Shown here: one piece after another, positions 42,285 through 51,972 of the stretch
Layout of the letters: every line of letters begins with the position of its first letter
Numbering within the stretch: the stretch's first letter is position 1
NCBI RefSeq assembly: GCF_025966695.1
Contig: NZ_JAOEIY010000001.1
Location: forward strand, 444,474 to 508,473
Length of the DNA: 64,000 nucleotides
Source of the DNA: Stutzerimonas sp. S1
GTDB lineage: Bacteria; Pseudomonadota; Gammaproteobacteria; Pseudomonadales; Pseudomonadaceae
Reading direction: 5' to 3'
Made by a program: the position numbers and the translations under genes
Notes under the pieces: generated by a model
Seen by the model: only the letters and a program-made list of their open reading frames with translations
Databases searched by the model: none
Told to the model about the DNA's origin: nothing

Positions 42285-44480
42285 ATGCCGACTCCCTCGC
42301 TCAGCCAATCCCTACGTCGCCTCTGGGCGCTGGAGAAGTTCGGCTACAGCCTGCGGGTGTTTATCGCGCTGGCCGGCAGCATGGGCCTGAGCTGGGGGCT
42401 CGACCAGCCCGGACTCATGATTCCGCTGTTCCTGGGCATCATTGCCAGTGCCCTGGCGGAAACCGACGACAGCTGGCGCGGCCGGCTGAGTGCGCTGCTG
42501 GTGACCCTGGTGTGCTTCAGCGTGGCCTCGATTTCGGTGGAGCTGCTATTTCCCTACCCGTGGCTGTTCACCCTCGGCCTGGCGGCTTCGGCCTTCGCCC
42601 TGGTGATGCTCGGCGCACTGGGCGAGCGCTACGCGACGATCGCCCAGGCCACGCTGATCCTGTCGATCTACAGCATGATCGCCGCCGATCAGCGCGACGG
42701 CGTGATGCTGCACTTCTGGCGCGATCCGCTGCTGCTGGTCGCCGGCGCCACCTGGTACGGACTGCTCTCGGTGCTGTGGAACGCGCTGTTCGCCCATCAA
42801 CCGGTGCAGCAGAGCCTGGCGCGCTTGTATCGCGAGCTGGGACAGTACTTCAAGCTGAAGGCGATGCTGTTCGAGCCGGTACGCCAGCTCGACGTGGAAG
42901 AGCGCCGGCTGCACCTGGCGCAGCAGAACGGCCAGGTCGTCAATGCGCTCAATGCGGCCAAGGAAACCCTGCTGCACCGTCTGGGCAATGGCCGGCCCGG
43001 GGTGAAGATCAACCACTATCTGAAGCTGTACTTCCTCGCCCAGGACCTGCACGAGCGGGTCAGCTCCTCGCACTACCCCTACCAGGCGCTGGCCGAGGCG
43101 TTCTTCCACAGCGACGTGCTGTTCCGCTGCCAGCGCCTGCTGCGTCTGCAGGCCAGCGCCTGCGCCGAACTCGGCGACGCCATCCAGCTGCGCCAGCCGT
43201 TCCGCTACAGCGAGGCCAATGCACAGGCGCTCGACGATCTGCAGGCCTCGCTGGAGCATCTGCGCGAACAACAGAACCCGGCCTGGCGCGGCCTGCTGCG
43301 CTCGCTACGCGCGCTGTCGGGCAACCTCTCGACCATGCAGCGCCAGCTCGCCAGTGCGAGCAACCCGGATGCCTTGGTCGGCGAACAAGACAGCAGCCTG
43401 CTGGATCGCCAGCCGCAGTCGCTAAGCGAGGCGTTCAGCCGCATCCGTCTGCAGCTGACGCCGACCTCGCTGCTATTCCGCCATGCACTGCGCATGAGCA
43501 TCGCATTGGTCTGCGGCTACGCAGTGTTGCATGCCATCCACCCGGAACAGGGCTACTGGGTGCTGCTGACCACGGTATTCGTTTGCCAGCCAAACTACGG
43601 CGCCACGCGGATCAAGCTGGTGCAGCGGGTGGGCGGCACCATCCTCGGTCTGGTCGCCGGCTGGGCACTGTTCGACCTGTTTCCCAGCCAGCCGGTGCAG
43701 GCGCTGTTCGCCGTGGCCGCCGGCGTGGTGTTCTTCGCTACCCGGAGCACGCGCTACACCCTGGCGACGGCCGCGATCACCCTGCTGGTGCTGTTCTGCT
43801 TCAACCAGGTCGGCGACGGCTACGGGCTGATCTGGCCACGCCTGTTCGATACCCTGCTGGGCAGCGCCATCGCTGCGACCGCGGTATTCCTGATCCTGCC
43901 GGACTGGCAAGGCCGCCGGCTGAACCAGGTGGTGGCCAACACGCTGAGCTGCAACAGCGACTACCTGCGGCAGATCATGCACCAGTACGAGAGTGGCAAG
44001 CACGACGACCTGGCCTACCGCCTGGCCCGGCGCAACGCGCACAACGCCGACGCGGCGCTGTCGACCACACTGTCGAACATGCTTCTGGAGCCCGGGCACT
44101 TTCGCAAGGACGCCGAGACCGGCTTCCGCTTCCTGGTGCTCTCCCACACCCTGCTCAACTACCTGTCCGGGCTGGGCGCCCATCGCGAGAGTCTGCCGGA
44201 CGACGCCAGCGACGCACTGCTGGAATCGGCCGCCGAATGCCTGGCGCAAAGTCTCGATGAACTGGCAGCGGCGCTGCGCGACAACCGCCCGCTGGCGCTC
44301 CACAGCGAAGCGGAAGATGCCCTGGCCGAGCGGCTGGAACAGCTTCCCGACGACATCGACGACGGCCACCGTCTGGTGCAAACGCAGCTCGGCTTGATCT
44401 GCCGGCAGCTGGCGCCGCTGCGCAGCATGGCCGTGCATCTGCTCAAGCAGGGCACCATCGAGCCCGCCGGGCAGCCGTAA
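42285..44480 (+). CDS. yccS: YccS/FUSC family membrane protein
   Basis: A 731-residue inner-membrane protein of the YccS (FUSC-like) family. Two blocks of membrane segments (about residues 20-170 and 395-550) each precede a cytoplasmic helical region. The second block contains the family motif HPEQGYWVLLTTVFVCQPNYGATRIKLVQR. Relatives resemble aromatic acid efflux (AaeB) proteins, but the substrate of YccS is unknown. The ATG at 42285 gives the usual N-terminus; an in-frame GTG 60 bases upstream would add a basic, non-conserved leader. Confidence 0.88.
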   Translation: MPTPSLSQSLRRLWALEKFGYSLRVFIALAGSMGLSWGLDQPGLMIPLFLGIIASALAETDDSWRGRLSALLVTLVCFSVASISVELLFPYPWLFTLGLAASAFALVMLGALGERYATIAQATLILSIYSMIAADQRDGVMLHFWRDPLLLVAGATWYGLLSVLWNALFAHQPVQQSLARLYRELGQYFKLKAMLFEPVRQLDVEERRLHLAQQNGQVVNALNAAKETLLHRLGNGRPGVKINHYLKLYFLAQDLHERVSSSHYPYQALAEAFFHSDVLFRCQRLLRLQASACAELGDAIQLRQPFRYSEANAQALDDLQASLEHLREQQNPAWRGLLRSLRALSGNLSTMQRQLASASNPDALVGEQDSSLLDRQPQSLSEAFSRIRLQLTPTSLLFRHALRMSIALVCGYAVLHAIHPEQGYWVLLTTVFVCQPNYGATRIKLVQRVGGTILGLVAGWALFDLFPSQPVQALFAVAAGVVFFATRSTRYTLATAAITLLVLFCFNQVGDGYGLIWPRLFDTLLGSAIAATAVFLILPDWQGRRLNQVVANTLSCNSDYLRQIMHQYESGKHDDLAYRLARRNAHNADAALSTTLSNMLLEPGHFRKDAETGFRFLVLSHTLLNYLSGLGAHRESLPDDASDALLESAAECLAQSLDELAAALRDNRPLALHSEAEDALAERLEQLPDDIDDGHRLVQTQLGLICRQLAPLRSMAVHLLKQGTIEPAGQP

Positions 44481-44527
44481 ACCGATCGGCGCGGTAAGAT
44501 GCGCGCCTTTGCGAACGAGGGCATACC

Positions 44528-45709
44528 GTGCGAACCACAGACGTCATCATCATCGGCGCCGGCGCGGCCGGGTTGATGTGTGCATTCAGCGCGGCGCTGC
44601 GCGGCCGCCAGGTGCTGCTGCTCGATCACGCCAACAAGGCCGGCAAGAAGATCCTCATGTCCGGCGGCGGGCGCTGCAATTTCACCAACCTGTATACCGA
44701 GCCGGCGAACTTCCTCTGCGGCAATCCGCACTTCTGCAAGTCGGCGCTGGCGCGCTACACCCAGTGGGACTTCATCGAGATGGTCAGCCGCCACGGCGTG
44801 CCCTATCACGAGAAGAAGCTCGGCCAGCTGTTCTGCGATAACAAGTCCAGCGACATTCTCGAGATGCTGCTCGACGAGTGCGCCCAAGCCGGTGTCGACC
44901 TGCGTCTCGCCACCACGGTCGAGACGATCGAGAAAACGGCAACAGGCTACGCGCTGCAGACCAGCGCAGGCGAGGTGCACTGCCAGTCACTGGTGGTCGC
45001 CACCGGCGGGCTGTCGATCCCGACGCTCGGCGCCAGCGGCTTCGGCTACCAGATCGCCCGCCAGTTCGGCCACCACGTGCTGCCGACCCGCGCCGGGCTG
45101 GTGCCGTTCACCATTACCGAGCCATCGCTCAAAGCGCTGTGCGGCGAGCTGTCGGGCACTTCGGTGGATTGCCTGGCCAGCTGCAACGGTCAGAGTTTCC
45201 GCGAAAACCTGCTGTTCACCCACCGCGGCCTCAGTGGTCCGGCGATGCTGCAGATCTCCTCCTACTGGCAGGCCGGCGATGCACTGACGATCAACCTGCT
45301 GCCCGATCGCGATGCCGAACGCTGGCTGCTCGACGAACAGGTCGCGCGGCCGAACGTGGAGCTGAAGACGGTGCTGGGCGAGGTATTCACCCGCAAGATG
45401 GCGGGCCTGCTCAGCGAGCAGTGGTTCGCCTCGAAGCCGCTCAAGCAGTACACCCCGACGGAGCTGAAAGGCATAGCAACACGACTCGCCGAGTGGACAC
45501 TGGTGCCAGCCGGTACCGAGGGTTATCGCACGGCCGAAGTGACGCTGGGTGGTGTGGACACTCGCGAGGTATCGTCCAAGACCATGGAGTCGCAGAAATC
45601 AGCGGGGCTGTACTTCATCGGTGAGGTGCTGGATGTCACCGGCCATCTCGGCGGCTTCAACTTCCAGTGGGCATGGGCTTCGGGCTACGCGGCGGCGCAA
45701 TACGTCTGA
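44528..45709 (+). CDS. HI0933/YhiN family flavoprotein
   Basis: A 393-residue FAD-dependent oxidoreductase of the HI0933 (YhiN/BaiN) family. FAD-binding GAGAAGLMCA is at residues 10-19, with the signature GKKILMSGGGRCNFTN near 39, the VATGGLSIPTLGASG stretch and the late GEVLDVTGHLGGFNFQWAW. The reaction is unknown for most members. The start is a GTG with CGAGG upstream. The length is normal. Confidence 0.9.
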   Translation: MRTTDVIIIGAGAAGLMCAFSAALRGRQVLLLDHANKAGKKILMSGGGRCNFTNLYTEPANFLCGNPHFCKSALARYTQWDFIEMVSRHGVPYHEKKLGQLFCDNKSSDILEMLLDECAQAGVDLRLATTVETIEKTATGYALQTSAGEVHCQSLVVATGGLSIPTLGASGFGYQIARQFGHHVLPTRAGLVPFTITEPSLKALCGELSGTSVDCLASCNGQSFRENLLFTHRGLSGPAMLQISSYWQAGDALTINLLPDRDAERWLLDEQVARPNVELKTVLGEVFTRKMAGLLSEQWFASKPLKQYTPTELKGIATRLAEWTLVPAGTEGYRTAEVTLGGVDTREVSSKTMESQKSAGLYFIGEVLDVTGHLGGFNFQWAWASGYAAAQYV

Positions 45710-45719
45710 GGGCGAGCCC

Positions 45720-45905
45720 TCACTGACTGGGCGGGCTCGACGGCGGCGAGATTTCGCGCGGGCCGGCGGGGTCGGTGGCGGTGTTGTGGTACTCCTGAGC
45801 ATTGTCCTCGACGTTGTCCAGGGCCGAGTTTTTCTCATCCTCCGGCGAACAGCCGGTAAGCGGCAGGACGAGAGAAGCGCACAGCAGCAGAGAGAATGGC
45901 TTCAT
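45720..45905 (-). CDS. Small lipoprotein
   Basis: A 61-residue predicted lipoprotein: signal sequence MKPFSLLLCASLVLPLTGCS with a lipobox LTGC, then an acidic and proline-rich tail ending PPSSPPSQ. GGAGG stands before the ATG. I do not recognise the family. It lies directly downstream of a second small lipoprotein gene on the same strand. Confidence 0.75.
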   Translation of the reverse strand: MKPFSLLLCASLVLPLTGCSPEDEKNSALDNVEDNAQEYHNTATDPAGPREISPPSSPPSQ

Positions 45906-45970
45906 CAGTACCTCCGAAGCGTTTCAGCAGCATTGGCTGCAGGAGCGCAGGCTCCCGCAGCCACGACCGA

Positions 45971-46243
45971 TCACTGCGAGCTGCCGCTCGTGCCAGTGCC
46001 GGTGCTCGGCGCGGTGCCGGAACCAGATTCGGTATCCGTGCCACCTGCCGGTGGAGTTGTCATGCCGCCGCTGGTCCCGGTACCCGTGCCAGTCTCAGGA
46101 GCCGGCGTCGGTGCCGGAGCGGTCGACGGTGCAGCAGGCTGCTCGGTGGTCGCCGGCGGCGGCGTGGGCTCCGACTTCTTCTCCTCGCCACAACCGACCA
46201 GCAGCAGACCGAGAAGCGGTGGCAGTAAATAAGTTAGACGCAT
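45971..46243 (-). CDS. Low-complexity Pro/Thr/Gly-rich lipoprotein
   Basis: A 90-residue predicted lipoprotein with signal MRLTYLLPPLLGLLLVGC and mature part from Cys18. The mature sequence is almost wholly Pro, Thr, Ala, Gly, Ser and Glu (such as PAPTPAPETGTGTGTSGG), an extended spacer-like tail with no recognisable domain. AAGGAGG precedes the ATG at 46243 at ideal distance, which supports expression. It may form an operon with the next small lipoprotein. Confidence 0.8.
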   Translation of the reverse strand: MRLTYLLPPLLGLLLVGCGEEKKSEPTPPPATTEQPAAPSTAPAPTPAPETGTGTGTSGGMTTPPAGGTDTESGSGTAPSTGTGTSGSSQ

Positions 46244-46523
46244 GGATAACCTCCTTCGGGTGAGCCGACGGTTGGCCGGCAAGTACTGAATCATCAAGAT
46301 TCACGGGAGGTAGACCCGCGGATCGGGCAAGAGTGCCGCTGACCAGTATTTTCTTGTGCGACGAAAAGGTGCGACTACGTCGACCGGCTCCGAACCGCAG
46401 AACCAGTGGTCTTGCATGCTCCAGCCGGCGAACAGCGAGTCGACCAGCACCAACAGCCCGTGACGGATGCCACCACGAGCCACCAACGCCGTGCCACTCG
46501 ACGACTTGTGCCCCGCAGGGAAA

Positions 46524-46997
46524 TCAGGCCGCCTGCTTGGCGCTGAAGTCCTTCTTCAGACGGCTGCGCAGGGCCTCCATCTGCTTGCCCATGTCCTCCA
46601 GTTGCGCCGCATCGAACAGCTCGCGCGCCTCGGGGAACATCTCGGACTCCTCCTCCTCGATATGGTGTTCGAGCAGCTCCTTGCACACCTTCGCGCGGCC
46701 GGAAAACTCCACGCTGCCCGGCTCAGTGGCCTTGAGGTCCGGCAGCACCAGCGAGTCGACCGCGCGGTGCTCTTCCTTGGCCTCGTGATACATCTTCAGT
46801 TCCTCCTTGCCGCCAGCTTCCTTGTAGGCCGGATAGAGGATCTGCTCTTCCAGCTGGGTATGGATGGTCACTTCCATCTCCAGCTTGTGCAGCAGCTCGG
46901 CGCGGGTCTTGACCGCGCGTTCGGTGGACTCGGTCAGGCGCGTCAGAATTTCCTTCACACGCTCATGGTCCTGGATCAGCAGGTCGATGGCATTCAT
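46524..46997 (-). CDS. Hemerythrin domain-containing protein
   Basis: A 157-residue four-helix HHE cation-binding protein. Candidate di-iron ligands are His11, His46 and Glu50 (HTQLEEQILYP), His71/His77 (YHEAKEEHR) and the pair in LLEHHIEEEE. Such proteins bind O2, NO or iron in the cytoplasm and are often tied to oxidative or nitrosative stress. The length and motif order are typical. The neighbours give no further hint. Confidence 0.9.
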   Translation of the reverse strand: MNAIDLLIQDHERVKEILTRLTESTERAVKTRAELLHKLEMEVTIHTQLEEQILYPAYKEAGGKEELKMYHEAKEEHRAVDSLVLPDLKATEPGSVEFSGRAKVCKELLEHHIEEEESEMFPEARELFDAAQLEDMGKQMEALRSRLKKDFSAKQAA

Positions 46998-47093
46998 CAG
47001 GCATTCCTCTCGTAGCGGTAGGTTCGCGGTGCCGGGCTCGACGGCCCGGTTGGGCGGGGCTGCGCCACGTGTGCGGGCACAGCCCGTGACCGC

Positions 47094-47372
47094 TTAGGCG
47101 TACTCGTAGGTCGGCAGGGCCGTACGGCTCTGGCTCTGCAGATGCGCAATGGCCGGTGACATACCAGCCTCCAGGGCCAGGTCACGACGAACCGAGCTGA
47201 CCACCCATTCCAGCTGGATGTCCGCCTGGGTCTGGCCCTTGGACAGGGCGCGCTTGATGATGATCCGATCATCGTTGCGCAGGGTCAGCAGCAATCCGCC
47301 ATCCGGACGCGGAGTGGTGAGCACTTCGAACTCGGGGAAAGCGGCAGCGAGGTAACGTTGGGCAGCAGTCAT
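47094..47372 (-). CDS. DUF3509 family protein
   Basis: A 92-residue cytoplasmic protein. The pattern FPEFEVLTTPRPDGGLLLTL followed by RIIIKRALSKGQ and SSVRRDLALEAG matches the DUF3509 family, found mainly in pseudomonads. No function is known to me. It lies upstream of the hemerythrin gene on the same strand, about 100 bp away. Confidence 0.82.
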   Translation of the reverse strand: MTAAQRYLAAAFPEFEVLTTPRPDGGLLLTLRNDDRIIIKRALSKGQTQADIQLEWVVSSVRRDLALEAGMSPAIAHLQSQSRTALPTYEYA

Positions 47373-47554
47373 TTGTTCTGTACTCCGGTAAAAGTTCCAG
47401 CACCGGACGTAGGAGCAGTGTTCGTGCCAATCCGAAGATCAGCAATATTTACTTTTAAATCAATATGTTATGCATTAACACGCAAAACAGACACCGTGCA
47501 TAACGCATGATCGCGCACCGCTGGGCTTGCATTCTGCGGGACTTGGCGCACGGT

Positions 47555-48178
47555 TCAGTTCTTGCGCCAGACACTCGCCAGCCATGGCTGCTGGGCACGT
47601 GGCAGACCGCTGGGCCGGTAGTAGTGTTCCAGCTCGAGGAACCCAGCTGCGCACAGCAGTTCGCGCCAGGTCGGCCAGTCGTACCAGCAACCGTAACGAT
47701 CGCCGCTCCAGCCCTCCTCGTTCTGCCCCCGCGGATTGGAGCAGAACAGCACCCCGCGCGGCTTGAGCGTCGCGTGCAGCTGGCGCAGCACACGTGGCAG
47801 CTCCCGGCTGGGCAGGTGGAACAGCACGGCGTTGGCGAAGATGCCATCGAAGGTTTCCTCCGGCAGATCGAGCTGCAGCAGGTCCTGCTGCCACACCTCG
47901 CAGCCGCTCTCGGCACGTGCCATGGCGACGAACGGCTCGGCGCCATCCAGCCCCACCGCGATATGGCCGAGTGCCGTGAAGCTCTTCAGGTCCCGCCCAG
48001 GGCCGCAGCCGAGATCAAGGATGCGCAGCGGTGGCGCCGCCTGGATATGTCGCAGCAAGGCCGCGATGTTCTGGCTGACGTCGTGGTCACGGGTGCCGGC
48101 ACGAAAGGCTTCGGCGCTATGCCGATAGTGATCGAGCGTGCCCTCGACGATGGTACGCAGCTGTTCGGGGTCGGTCAT
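47555..48178 (-). CDS. Class I SAM-dependent methyltransferase
   Basis: A 207-residue methyltransferase with motif I ILDLGCGPGRDLKSF (near residue 53), GLDGAEPFVAMAR (motif II acidic residue), FDGIFANAVLFHLP and LKPRGVLFCSNPRG. The substrate cannot be told. The C-terminal part with DWPTWRELLCAAGFLELEHY resembles small-molecule and tellurite-resistance type methyltransferases. Confidence 0.85.
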   Translation of the reverse strand: MTDPEQLRTIVEGTLDHYRHSAEAFRAGTRDHDVSQNIAALLRHIQAAPPLRILDLGCGPGRDLKSFTALGHIAVGLDGAEPFVAMARAESGCEVWQQDLLQLDLPEETFDGIFANAVLFHLPSRELPRVLRQLHATLKPRGVLFCSNPRGQNEEGWSGDRYGCWYDWPTWRELLCAAGFLELEHYYRPSGLPRAQQPWLASVWRKN

Positions 48179-48420
48179 GACACGGACTTGGGCGACAGGA
48201 AAAATCGCAGCCTAACCCTCTCGATCGCTACTGCCAAACCCCGGGCAGAGCGACTCTGCTGAACCTCGGCAGGTCGGCCAGCCGCAGCAGCCACCAAGGT
48301 CGCGGTTGACGAGGACGTGTCGATCGCTGAACTTGCACCAGCGCACTCGCTCCAACCCACAGCGCCCGCCTCGACGGCGCTGCCGCAAAACGTTCACAGA
48401 AGGCGTCGAGAATTGCAGTG

Positions 48421-48798
48421 ATGAAGTCCTCCTCAAAAGTCGTTCTACTCGTCGAAGACGAGCCGCACATTCTCTGTCTGCTTTCCGATTACCTGGCCAG
48501 CGAAGGCTATCAGGTGCTGGAGGCGGACAGCGCCACCCGCGCGTTCGAGATCCTCGCGACGAAACCGCGTCTCGACCTGCTGGTGAGCGACTTCCGGCTG
48601 CCAGGCGGGGTTTCCGGAGTGATGATCGCCGAGCCGGCGCTCAAGCTGCGCCCCGACCTCAAGGTCATCTTCATCAGCGGCTATCCGATCGAAATCTACG
48701 AATCCGGCAGTCCCATCGCCCGCTCCGCGCCGGTGCTGGCCAAACCATTCTCGCTGGATTCGCTGCGCAGCCAGATCCAGCAGCTGCTGGCAGGCTGA
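48421..48798 (+). CDS. Single-domain response regulator
   Basis: A 125-residue receiver domain with no output domain. The phosphoacceptor is Asp57 (LLVSDFRLPGG), with the acidic pair in VEDEP, Ser in FISGYP and Lys in LAKPF. The ATG at 48421 follows an in-frame GTG by three bases. No kinase is adjacent, so it is an orphan receiver, perhaps a phosphate sink or an adaptor for a hybrid kinase such as that at 22-25 kb. A bidirectional terminator follows. Confidence 0.88.
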   Translation: MKSSSKVVLLVEDEPHILCLLSDYLASEGYQVLEADSATRAFEILATKPRLDLLVSDFRLPGGVSGVMIAEPALKLRPDLKVIFISGYPIEIYESGSPIARSAPVLAKPFSLDSLRSQIQQLLAG

Positions 48799-48815
48799 GC
48801 CAGCCAGCAGAAATG

Positions 48816-48842
48816 AAAGAGCCCGCATTGCGCGGGCTCTTT
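48816..48842. terminator. Bidirectional terminator between receiver and fba
   Basis: AAAGAGCCCGC (48816-48826) and GCGGGCTCTTT (48832-48842) form an 11-bp stem with A-rich and T-rich flanks on either side. It can end both the rightward receiver gene and the leftward fba gene, whose stop is 14 bp away. Confidence 0.92.
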
Positions 48843-48855
48843 CTTGCGGGTCGGA

Positions 48856-49920
48856 TCAGTTGATCTTCGGATCCAGTTCGCCACTGGCATAACGCTGGAA
48901 CATGCCTTCCAGGGAGATCGGTTTGATCTTGGAGGCATTGCCGGCGGTGCCGAACGCTTCGTAGCGGGCGATGCAGATGTCGCGCATGGCCGCGATGGTC
49001 TTGGCGAAGTACTTGCGCGGGTCGAACTCGCTGGGGTTCTTCGCCAGGAACTCGCGGATCGCGCCGGTGGAGGCCAGGCGCAGGTCGGTGTCGATGTTGA
49101 CCTTGCGCACGCCGTACTTGATGCCCTGCACGATTTCCTCGACCGGCACGCCGTAGGTTTCGCCAATCTCGCCGCCGTACTGGTTGATGATCTTCAGCCA
49201 CTCCTGCGGCACCGAGGAGGAACCATGCATCACCAGATGGGTGTCGGGGATGCGCGCATGGATTTCCTTGATGCGCTGGATCGACAGGGTGTCGCCGGTC
49301 GGCGGCTTGGTGAACTTGTAGGCGCCGTGGCTGGTGCCGATGGCGATGGCCAGGGCGTCGACCTTGGTGGCTTTGACGAACTGCGCGGCTTCTTCCGGAT
49401 CGGTCAGCAGCTGGCTGTGATCGAGCACGCCCTCGGCGCCGACGCCATCTTCCTCGCCGGCCATGCCGGTTTCCAGGCTGCCCAGGCAACCCAGCTCGCC
49501 TTCCACGGAGACGCCGCAGGCATGCGCGAAGGCCACGGTCTGCTGGGTCACGCGCACGTTGTAGTCATAGTCGGCCGGGGTCTTGCCGTCTTCCTTCAGC
49601 GAGCCGTCCATCATCACCGAGGAAAAGCCCAGCTGGATCGAGCGCTGGCAGACGTCCGGGCTGGTGCCATGGTCCTGGTGCATGCACACCGGGATGTGCG
49701 GGAATTCTTCGATGGCGGCGAGGATCAGATGGCGCAGGAACGGGGCGCCCGCATATTTGCGCGCACCGGCGGAAGCCTGGACGATCACCGGGGAATCGGT
49801 CTTGTCGGCCGCTTCCATGATGGCGCGCATCTGCTCGAGGTTATTGACGTTGAAGGCCGGCACGCCATAGCCGAACTCGGCGGCGTGGTCGAGCATCTGG
49901 CGCATGCTGATGAGTGCCAT
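48856..49920 (-). CDS. fba: Fructose-bisphosphate aldolase class II
   Basis: A 354-residue zinc-dependent class II aldolase that cleaves or forms fructose 1,6-bisphosphate; in pseudomonads it mainly serves gluconeogenesis. It begins [20 protein letters not shown] and has the zinc ligand HQDHG in [18 protein letters not shown], and the [11 protein letters not shown] phosphate loop. The length fits the Calvin-cycle subtype. It belongs to the conserved fba-pgk-epd-tkt group but is separated from pgk by two small lipoprotein genes. Confidence 0.96.
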   Translation of the reverse strand: MALISMRQMLDHAAEFGYGVPAFNVNNLEQMRAIMEAADKTDSPVIVQASAGARKYAGAPFLRHLILAAIEEFPHIPVCMHQDHGTSPDVCQRSIQLGFSSVMMDGSLKEDGKTPADYDYNVRVTQQTVAFAHACGVSVEGELGCLGSLETGMAGEEDGVGAEGVLDHSQLLTDPEEAAQFVKATKVDALAIAIGTSHGAYKFTKPPTGDTLSIQRIKEIHARIPDTHLVMHGSSSVPQEWLKIINQYGGEIGETYGVPVEEIVQGIKYGVRKVNIDTDLRLASTGAIREFLAKNPSEFDPRKYFAKTIAAMRDICIARYEAFGTAGNASKIKPISLEGMFQRYASGELDPKIN

Positions 49921-50092
49921 GTTTTCCTTTCTCCCGGTCAGGGTCGTTTAATCGTGTAAGCCTGCCGCAGTGGCCGGCGCTGTTCAAGCGCGACACGCTG
50001 GGCGCGGCATTGTAGTGGCGGGCGCGCCGATTACCAGCGTTCACCCTAGGTTTTGGCGGCAGACGCACCGCGACCGCCGAGTCCGCCGCTGG

Positions 50093-50425
50093 TCAGAGGT
50101 TGATCAACGAAGCGCTGCAGCCGTGAGCCAGCAGCTCGTCGTCGGCCACGCGGTAGACCAGCGCCTCGTTGCCCTTGTCATGGAACGCGATCACGCCGTC
50201 GCTATAGAAACTGCCGTAGGTGGCAGGTTCCTTCTTCAGCCTGTGAATGCGTTCGCTATTACCAATCCTGAGATCGATCGCCGCGTGCCCGGCATCGGCG
50301 TAGCGCCAGGCGATGTACTGCTGGCCCTGGCACTTCCAGCGCACGAACGGCGCGTCCGGCCCGGATTGCCAGTGGCCGCAGCCGGCAAGCAACAGAGTGA
50401 CCGCGAGGGTCGACAAGCCTTTCAT
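50093..50425 (-). CDS. MliC-type lysozyme inhibitor lipoprotein
   Basis: A 110-residue predicted lipoprotein: signal MKGLSTLAVTLLLAGC with Cys16 as lipidated residue, and a C-type lysozyme inhibitor-like (MliC/PliC) domain with FVRWKCQGQQYIAWRY, two cysteines (WKC and AHGC) and YSDGVIAFHDKGNEALV. Such proteins protect peptidoglycan from host lysozyme. I chose the ATG at 50425 because the lipoprotein signal starts there. It is one of two small lipoproteins between fba and pgk. Confidence 0.82.
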   Translation of the reverse strand: MKGLSTLAVTLLLAGCGHWQSGPDAPFVRWKCQGQQYIAWRYADAGHAAIDLRIGNSERIHRLKKEPATYGSFYSDGVIAFHDKGNEALVYRVADDELLAHGCSASLINL

Positions 50426-50454
50426 TCCCGCTCCTTGGCAGTCGGTGGCTGGGT

Positions 50455-50649
50455 TCAGGGACAATCCTGCAGATCGTTACGGGTGGTCACCGTCGGGTCG
50501 CCACTGGCCTGCATCTCGACGCGCTGATCACGCTCGGCCGTGGGGCCACTCGCCGCCGGCGGCTCGAATACTTCGCAGGCCGTCTCCGGCGGACTGCCGG
50601 CACAACCGGCCAGTCCCAGACAGCAAACAGCAACAACGGCATAGCGCAT
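50455..50649 (-). CDS. Small lipoprotein of unknown function
   Basis: A 64-residue predicted lipoprotein with signal MRYAVVAVCCLGLAGC (lipobox LAGC) and a short mature part containing two further cysteines (ETACEVF and DLQDCP), which may form a disulfide. I do not recognise the family. It lies 29 bp upstream of the MliC-like gene and may share its transcript. Confidence 0.75.
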   Translation of the reverse strand: MRYAVVAVCCLGLAGCAGSPPETACEVFEPPAASGPTAERDQRVEMQASGDPTVTTRNDLQDCP

Positions 50650-50759
50650 GATGCATCCCCTTTCCTGTGTCTGACAGAACAGAGACCACAGGCGCCGGCC
50701 GGGGTTGCCACGCCGTTGCCTGCCGAGCAAGCCGCTGCCCGCCCGGCACGTGGTGGCGG

Positions 50760-51923
50760 TTACTCGGCGCCGCGCTGTTCCAGCACCTCGACCGCCGGCA
50801 GCACCTTGCCCTCGACGAACTCGAGGAAGGCACCACCACCGGTGGAAATGTAGGAGATCTGCTCGGCCACGCCGTACTTGTCGATCGCCGCCAGGGTGTC
50901 GCCGCCACCGGCAATGGAGAACGCCGGGCTCTGGGCGATGGCCTGGGCCAGGACCTTGGTGCCGTTGCCGAACTGGTCGAATTCGAACACGCCGACCGGG
51001 CCGTTCCAGAGGATGGTCTGCGAGGCCTTGAGCATTTCGCCGAACATGGCCGCGGTCTTCGGGCCGATGTCGAGGATCATGTCGTCGTCGGCGACGTCGC
51101 CGATGGCCTTGATCGTGGCCTCGGCACTCTCGGCGAATTCCTTAGCGACCACCACGTCAACCGGCAGCGGCACGGCGACTTTGGCGGCGATCGCCTTGGC
51201 GGTGTCGAGCAGATCGGCTTCATGCAGCGACTTGCCAACCTTGTAGCCGGCCGCGGCGAGGAAGGTGTTGGCGATGCCGCCGCCGACGATCAGCTGGTCG
51301 CAGATATCGGCGAGCGAGGTCAGCACGTCGAGCTTGGTCGACACCTTGGAACCGGCGACGATGGCAACCATCGGCCGTGCCGGCTTGTCCAGCGCCTTGC
51401 CCAGTGCTTCCAGCTCGGCGGCCAGCAGCGGGCCGGCGCAGGCGACCTTGGCGAACTTGGCCACGCCATGGGTCGAACCCTGGGCGCGGTGCGCGGTGCC
51501 GAAGGCGTCCATGACGAAGACGTCGCACAGCGCGGCGTATTTCTGCGCCAGCTCGTCGGTGTTTTTCTTCTCGCCCTTGTTGAAGCGCACGTTCTCCAGC
51601 AGCACCAGCTCGCCCGGCTTGACCTCGACGCCCTCAAGGTAGTCCTTGACCAGCGGCACCTCGCGACCGAGGGCCTTGGACAGGTAATCGGCGACCGGCT
51701 TGAGGCTGTCTTCCTCGCTGTAGACACCCTCTTCCGGACGCCCCAGGTGCGAGCAGACCAGCACCGCGGCGCCCTTCTCCAGCGCCAGCTTGATGGTCGG
51801 CAGCGAGGCGAGGATGCGTGCGTCGCTCTTCACCGCGCCATCCTTCACCGGCACGTTGAGGTCTTCGCGGATCAGCACGCGCTTACCGGCGAGGTCGAGG
51901 TCGGTCATCTTCAAAACGGTCAT
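50760..51923 (-). CDS. pgk: Phosphoglycerate kinase
   Basis: A 387-residue enzyme interconverting 1,3-bisphosphoglycerate and 3-phosphoglycerate with ADP/ATP. Family features: [16 protein letters not shown] near the start, [40 protein letters not shown] and the late GGGDTLAAI. The length is exactly that expected for Pseudomonas. It follows epd by 49 bp on the same strand. Confidence 0.97.
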   Translation of the reverse strand: MTVLKMTDLDLAGKRVLIREDLNVPVKDGAVKSDARILASLPTIKLALEKGAAVLVCSHLGRPEEGVYSEEDSLKPVADYLSKALGREVPLVKDYLEGVEVKPGELVLLENVRFNKGEKKNTDELAQKYAALCDVFVMDAFGTAHRAQGSTHGVAKFAKVACAGPLLAAELEALGKALDKPARPMVAIVAGSKVSTKLDVLTSLADICDQLIVGGGIANTFLAAAGYKVGKSLHEADLLDTAKAIAAKVAVPLPVDVVVAKEFAESAEATIKAIGDVADDDMILDIGPKTAAMFGEMLKASQTILWNGPVGVFEFDQFGNGTKVLAQAIAQSPAFSIAGGGDTLAAIDKYGVAEQISYISTGGGAFLEFVEGKVLPAVEVLEQRGAE

Positions 51924-51972
51924 GTTGATCTTCCTTAAGGTCGATAGGCAGCGATGTTGCAGGCGCGGCTCG

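Noticed and set aside
46301..46486. A 61-codon minus-strand frame between the lipoprotein and hemerythrin genes
   Set aside because: No ribosome site, no signal or domain, and no similarity to any family I know; the 280-bp gap is better left empty.
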